Shown piece by piece: positions 61,056 to 64,000 of a stretch of DNA of 64,000 nt. The notes beneath the pieces are model-generated. The model had not been told where the DNA came from and did no database searches. It was given only the letters and a program-made list of their open reading frames with translations. Position numbers and translations under genes: made by a program. The stretch comes from Megascapheus bottae (lineage: Eukaryota; Chordata; Mammalia; Rodentia; Geomyidae): assembly GCA_024803745.1 (NCBI GenBank), contig JANJXV010000016.1, positions 40,219,001 through 40,283,000 of the forward strand, in the 5' to 3' direction. Numbering within the stretch: position 1 is the first letter of the stretch; each line of letters begins with the position of its first letter.

Positions 61056-61322
61056 GGGAATTTTACTCATCCATTAATTGAAATCAGGACCGAGAGATAA
61101 AGAATGCATTTTGCCCTCATGTAGTAAGTATGTTGGGTGGTAAATACCTGTATACAAATGCATTAACTGGAATGTGGTAGATTCAAGGGAGAATTCAAAT
61201 AGTGTAACTCTTTAGAAAGGCAAAATCAAAGTTCAGCAAAGTAAAACACCAGGAAGCCAGTACTCAATAGCTGTTGGGTCTGGTCAAAGAGAAAGAGGCA
61301 GGCAAATGAAGAGAAGAGGGAG
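60930..61322 (+). mobile_element. L1 ORF2 end and 3' UTR, older subfamily
   Basis: 'agtactattcatcatctgta', 'ccagatgcctgtcagtggac' and 'atgaagaaaatatggtacac' match L1 ORF2 (ALFTIA to MWY region). A CA tract (61008-61053) has grown at the 'ggtacacac' position. Then come 'gggaattttactcatccatt' and a 3' UTR with 'tctttagaaaggcaaaatca' and 'ttcagcaaagtaaaacacca'. Inactive. Confidence 0.8.
61008..61053 (+). repeat. (CA)n microsatellite inside L1 ORF2
   Basis: A pure CA run of about 23 units sits where L1 normally has a short 'tatacacaatgg' stretch. Confidence 0.95.
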
Positions 61323-61870
61323 GATTCAGTCAATAATCCAATGTAAATACAAAGAATTCTTGCCTGCATTCTCCCCACTTTCTCCCTTTATTCTTCCACC
61401 CCTTTCCTCTTGGTGCCCCTTCAAGTACCCATTTCCTGGTACCTATTTTGTTGGGCACTGATTTTGTCTTTCTAAAGAATTATACCATTTGAGCTCTCCA
61501 TACAGTCTACTTCATTTCAGTTGATTTGTTTGTAACTGATTGTATCCCATCCAGTGTGTTCTCTTACAGATTTATAGGCACATTCTAAGTACCAAAAAAT
61601 GAGGGAAAACATGCAACTTGTTTTTCTCTGGATCTGGCTTACTTCTCTTAATATAAATTTTCCAAGTATTTTTTCCATTTCCTTATGAAACGGTAAAATA
61701 TCATTCTTTAGGATGGATGAGTAGAATTACATTGGGTATATATACCAATGTCTTGATCATTCATTAATTGAGTGGCATTAGATTTGATTGCTTATCTCGA
61801 CGATAGTAAATAATACTGTTATGAACATGGTTGTGCTTGTAGCTTTTGTGTGGCCTTGTATGTATAAATA
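61323..61870 (-). mobile_element. L1, same older subfamily, opposite orientation
   Basis: Reversed 3' UTR ('tctttctaaagaattatacc', 'tggtacctattttgttgggc'), then reversed ORF2 end ('cttacttctcttaatataaa', 'tgagtagaattacattgggt', 'gatagtaaataatactgtta', 'tgaacatggttgtgcttgta'). It lies tail to tail with 60930-61322. 5'-truncated near the 'aatactcaggagtgg' word. Confidence 0.85.
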
Positions 61871-61875
61871 CTCAG

Positions 61876-62145
61876 GAGTGGAGGAAGGAGGGAGGGAGAG
61901 AGGTGGGAGGTCATAGGAAAGGAAGGAAGGAAAGAAGAAAGGAGGGAAGGAGAAAGGGTGGGAGGGAGAGGGAGGGAGGATATCATAGGAAAGGAAGGAA
62001 GGAAAGAAAAAGGAAGGGAGGGAGGGAAGGAAGGACAGAAATAAGGAAGGAAGGAAAGAAAGAAATAAGGAAGGAAAGAAATAAGGAAGGAAATAAATAA
62101 GTAAGGAAGAAAAAAGAAAGGAAGGAAGAAAAAAGAAAAGAAGGA
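61876..62145 (+). repeat. Complex (GGAA/GGGA)n purine array
   Basis: About 270 bases of gga, ggaa, aaga and gggagg units, interrupted twice by a similar 'gg-catcataggaaagg' word (near 61908 and 61978), so part of the array duplicated as a larger unit. Frames across it on either strand are artefacts. Confidence 0.95.
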
Positions 62146-62164
62146 ATAAAAAGACAATGCAGGC

Positions 62165-62710
62165 AAAAAGAACGACATCGCCCCCATTTGTAAGGAAATG
62201 GAAAGACTTAGAAAAAATCATATTAAGGGAAGTAAGCCAGACTCAAAAGAACATATAGGCTCAATGGTTTCCCTCATTTGTCATAATCAGTAGAAACCTT
62301 GGGCTTCTCTAGCAGAGATTTGCAATAGAGCAAAACCTAGATACATAAGGCCATACAGTATGACACTAAATGAAAGGACCTCTAGCATATAAAAACAAAA
62401 GCCATATAATGAGTGATTGTTGTCCTTAAAGTACTATGTTATCTGTCATCTCTTTTGCTGTCCCTTGGTTATCTAATATTGTTAAAGTATTTCAGTTTGT
62501 TATCTGATATATTGGATAAATGTGTATTTGGTTATTTGAAATTGGATAGGGAAGGGGGGAAAACAAGATGAGGGGTGGGGGTGGGGGGAGGGAAATGGGG
62601 ACCAAGACATGAAAAAGGGTATCAATGTTTATGAAATAATGCACCTTCTATCTGGTGAATATAATGTAACCCTTCTATTAATTACAATTAAAAATATATG
62701 AAAAAAAGAA
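62165..62710 (+). mobile_element. L1 ORF2 end and full 3' UTR, young subfamily
   Basis: Begins in the ORF2 C-terminus (codons for NDI, then a C-run frameshift) and 'ggaaatggaaagacttagaa'. It continues through 'tttccctcatttgtcataat', 'cctagatacataaggccata' and 'gtactatgttatctgtcatc', a G-rich tract (62544-62602) and 'ctatctggtgaatataatgt', and ends in an A-rich tail. This is the reference copy for the other L1 3' ends in the window. Confidence 0.95.
62544..62602 (+). other. G-rich polypurine tract in L1 3' UTR (G-quadruplex candidate)
   Basis: Runs of three to six Gs separated by short loops, including 'gaggggtgggggtgggggga'. The reversed C-rich version occurs in the L1 copies at 6668-6722, 15848-15908 and 48680-48735. 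L1 3' UTR G-rich tracts are known in other mammals. Confidence 0.75.
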
Positions 62711-63154
62711 AAGACAGGACAATTTTAGAAACCCACGGGTGGTATAAAAAGTGCAAGGCATAAACAAGTTTTCATATAAAAATATTATATGGTTATAAAA
62801 GTAAACACATACATTAATGAATCCATCATGTATTCAAGGACAGAATCTAGCACAATGCAATATGAATATATGTCTGAAAACACCAATCTGAAGTCTGTAT
62901 GAGTGGAAAATATTTAGCAAAATCATAAGGAAAATTAATTTTAAAACTTGAAACAGGACTGTGATTACCTTTGCAAGGATTGAGAGATGTCATTGCTGGT
63001 ATCAGGAAGAAAGAAGCTCTCCACTGTGTCCGCTGTGCTAGTAATATTGTATTTATTTTATTGTAATATATCATAATGCATTCTATACATCCATGTATTT
63101 TTGTTTGCATTTTAAAAAATTCTACAAAAAGAAAAAGTCTGGGCAAAATTCAAC
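62711..63154. other. Unique AT-rich DNA, nothing recognised
   Basis: No gene or repeat family recognised. Confidence 0.45.
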
Positions 63155-63370
63155 AGCCTCAACCACTTAGAGTGGTACACACCCCAAATCCCAGCTACTT
63201 GGGAGACAGAAGTTGGAGGATAATGGTTTGAAGCCAGCCCTACACAAAGTCCTGGAGGCATTCTGATAAGGGGAATGAAAGCACCGAGATGGCATTCAAG
63301 TGGCACAGGGCTGGTGCAGAAAGTACAAAGACCTGGATTCAAACTATAGTGCTATCAATCAATCACTACG
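63155..63370 (+). mobile_element. Old dimeric SINE
   Basis: 'aaatcccagctacttgggag', 'gaggataatggtttgaagcc', then 'ttcaagtggcacagggctgg' and 'gacctggattcaaactatag' give the left arm and an old-type right arm in order. Confidence 0.72.
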
Positions 63371-63516
63371 GCAATCAAAAACTCCAGCACAGAAGAGAGG
63401 AATAAGCTCTTTTTTTAATCTGGCACTTACCATACGCATTCATTATATTCACTCAATCATCAAAACCAAGTTCTTCTATATGTTCAATTTTTCTAACATA
63501 TAACTTAAGAAAACTT

Positions 63517-63748
63517 TTTGGAGGTGGTTTTGGGGCTTAGCTTCAGGGTCTATATGCTGTTCTTGAGTTCTTTTGCTCACGGCTAACTCTCTGGAACTTT
63601 GAGCCAGAGCTCAACTTACCGTTTTGGGGTGGTTAATTGGAGATAAGAGTCTCATAAGGACTTTGCTTCCCAGGCTGGCTTTGAACTGTGATCCTCACAT
63701 AGCCACCTGAGTAGCTAGGATTACAGGTGTGAGCGATCGGTGCCCAGT
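63517..63748 (-). mobile_element. B1 + ID-like dimeric SINE
   Basis: 'cttgagttcttttgctcacg', 'gagccagagctcaacttacc', 'ggttaattggagataagagt', 'ggctggctttgaactgtgat' and 'gctaggattacaggtgtgag' give the reversed right arm, linker and left arm. Possible diverged duplication of 'taagaaa(a/g)c' at the two ends. Confidence 0.92.
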
Positions 63749-64000
63749 AAGAAAGCATATTTTAAATGTATGTTTTTTTTTCATTATTATCCCTAAAACA
63801 AGTAACAAAACAAAAATTATTACTATAGCATTCTTCTACAACACTGTGTCTTAAGGTTCTATGTGTAAAGATGGAAAAGAAAATTCCCAGAGAGATTTCA
63901 TATAATTGATCTGGGGTGGTCTTTCCTGATTCATTTTATAAATCAAAGGTACAATTTCTGACCCAAGTCTGTAGAGGAAAGACCAACCAGTCACTTAATT

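Noticed and set aside
61778..62221. 147-codon minus-strand frame with hydrophobic repeats
   Set aside because: The hydrophobic 'membrane' part is a reversed purine microsatellite, and the ends belong to two unrelated L1 fragments.
61323..62710. A single L1 with 5' inversion joining the minus piece 61323-61870 and the plus piece 62165-62710
   Set aside because: Both pieces contain the same ORF2-end and 3' UTR region and their UTRs are of different subfamilies, so they are separate insertions.
1..64000. CRISPR arrays, operons, insertion sequences, riboswitches or other prokaryotic systems
   Set aside because: The sequence is mammalian, with L1, B1, MIR and SINE content. The regular short repeats are microsatellites without spacers.

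Overview
This window is non-coding, AT-rich (low GC by eye) mammalian nuclear DNA, almost certainly from a rodent. The best clue to the organism is the set of young SINEs. Several are dimers of a B1-like (7SL-derived) left arm and an ID-like right arm (for example 10028-10264 and 50132-50377). Others are tRNA-derived ID-like dimers ending in the same right arm (19816-20007, 20920-21154, 35360-35554, 49532-49726). From memory these resemble SINEs of castorimorph rodents, especially kangaroo rats and pocket mice (Heteromyidae). That placement is inference. I recognise no protein-coding gene, tRNA or rRNA gene, and no bacterial or plasmid feature.

Layout. 1-9 kb: the 3' end of an L1, a degraded stretch that may include retrovirus-like remnants, TG and GGA microsatellites, a GC-rich patch with possible splice signals (3579-3827), an old MIR, and a minus-strand L1 with a target-site duplication. 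9-28 kb: mostly unique DNA broken by a few SINEs, a minus-strand L1 with a perfect 15-bp duplication (15744-16524), a SINE inserted into an MIR (about 19790-20205), a possible 52-bp exon (22844-22895), and a plus-strand L1 3' end with a perfect 16-bp duplication (27374-27762). 28-34 kb: an older L1 whose 3' end is tandemly duplicated, then a dense pile-up of SINEs, B1 and an apparent MaLR LTR (31.2-33.5 kb). 34-50 kb: unique DNA with an L2 trace, SINEs, an ancient L1, AT and CA/GA repeats, another possible exon (47779-47874), an MIR, and the best preserved L1 ORF2 3' end (49046-49380). 50-55 kb: SINEs and an old L1 ORF2 fragment split by a composite SINE. 55-64 kb: unique DNA, then a complex of inverted L1 pieces and a GGAA-type repeat (60.6-62.7 kb), ending in two SINEs.

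Nothing here works together as a pathway. The history is of L1-driven retrotransposition: L1 supplies the reverse transcriptase, and SINEs use it and land in older repeats. The most useful leads are the possible exons, a probable retrocopy or transcript 3' end on the minus strand at about 11618-11830, the twin-primed and tail-to-tail L1 structures, and the right arm shared by the two SINE families. I did not find a convincing undescribed biological system.
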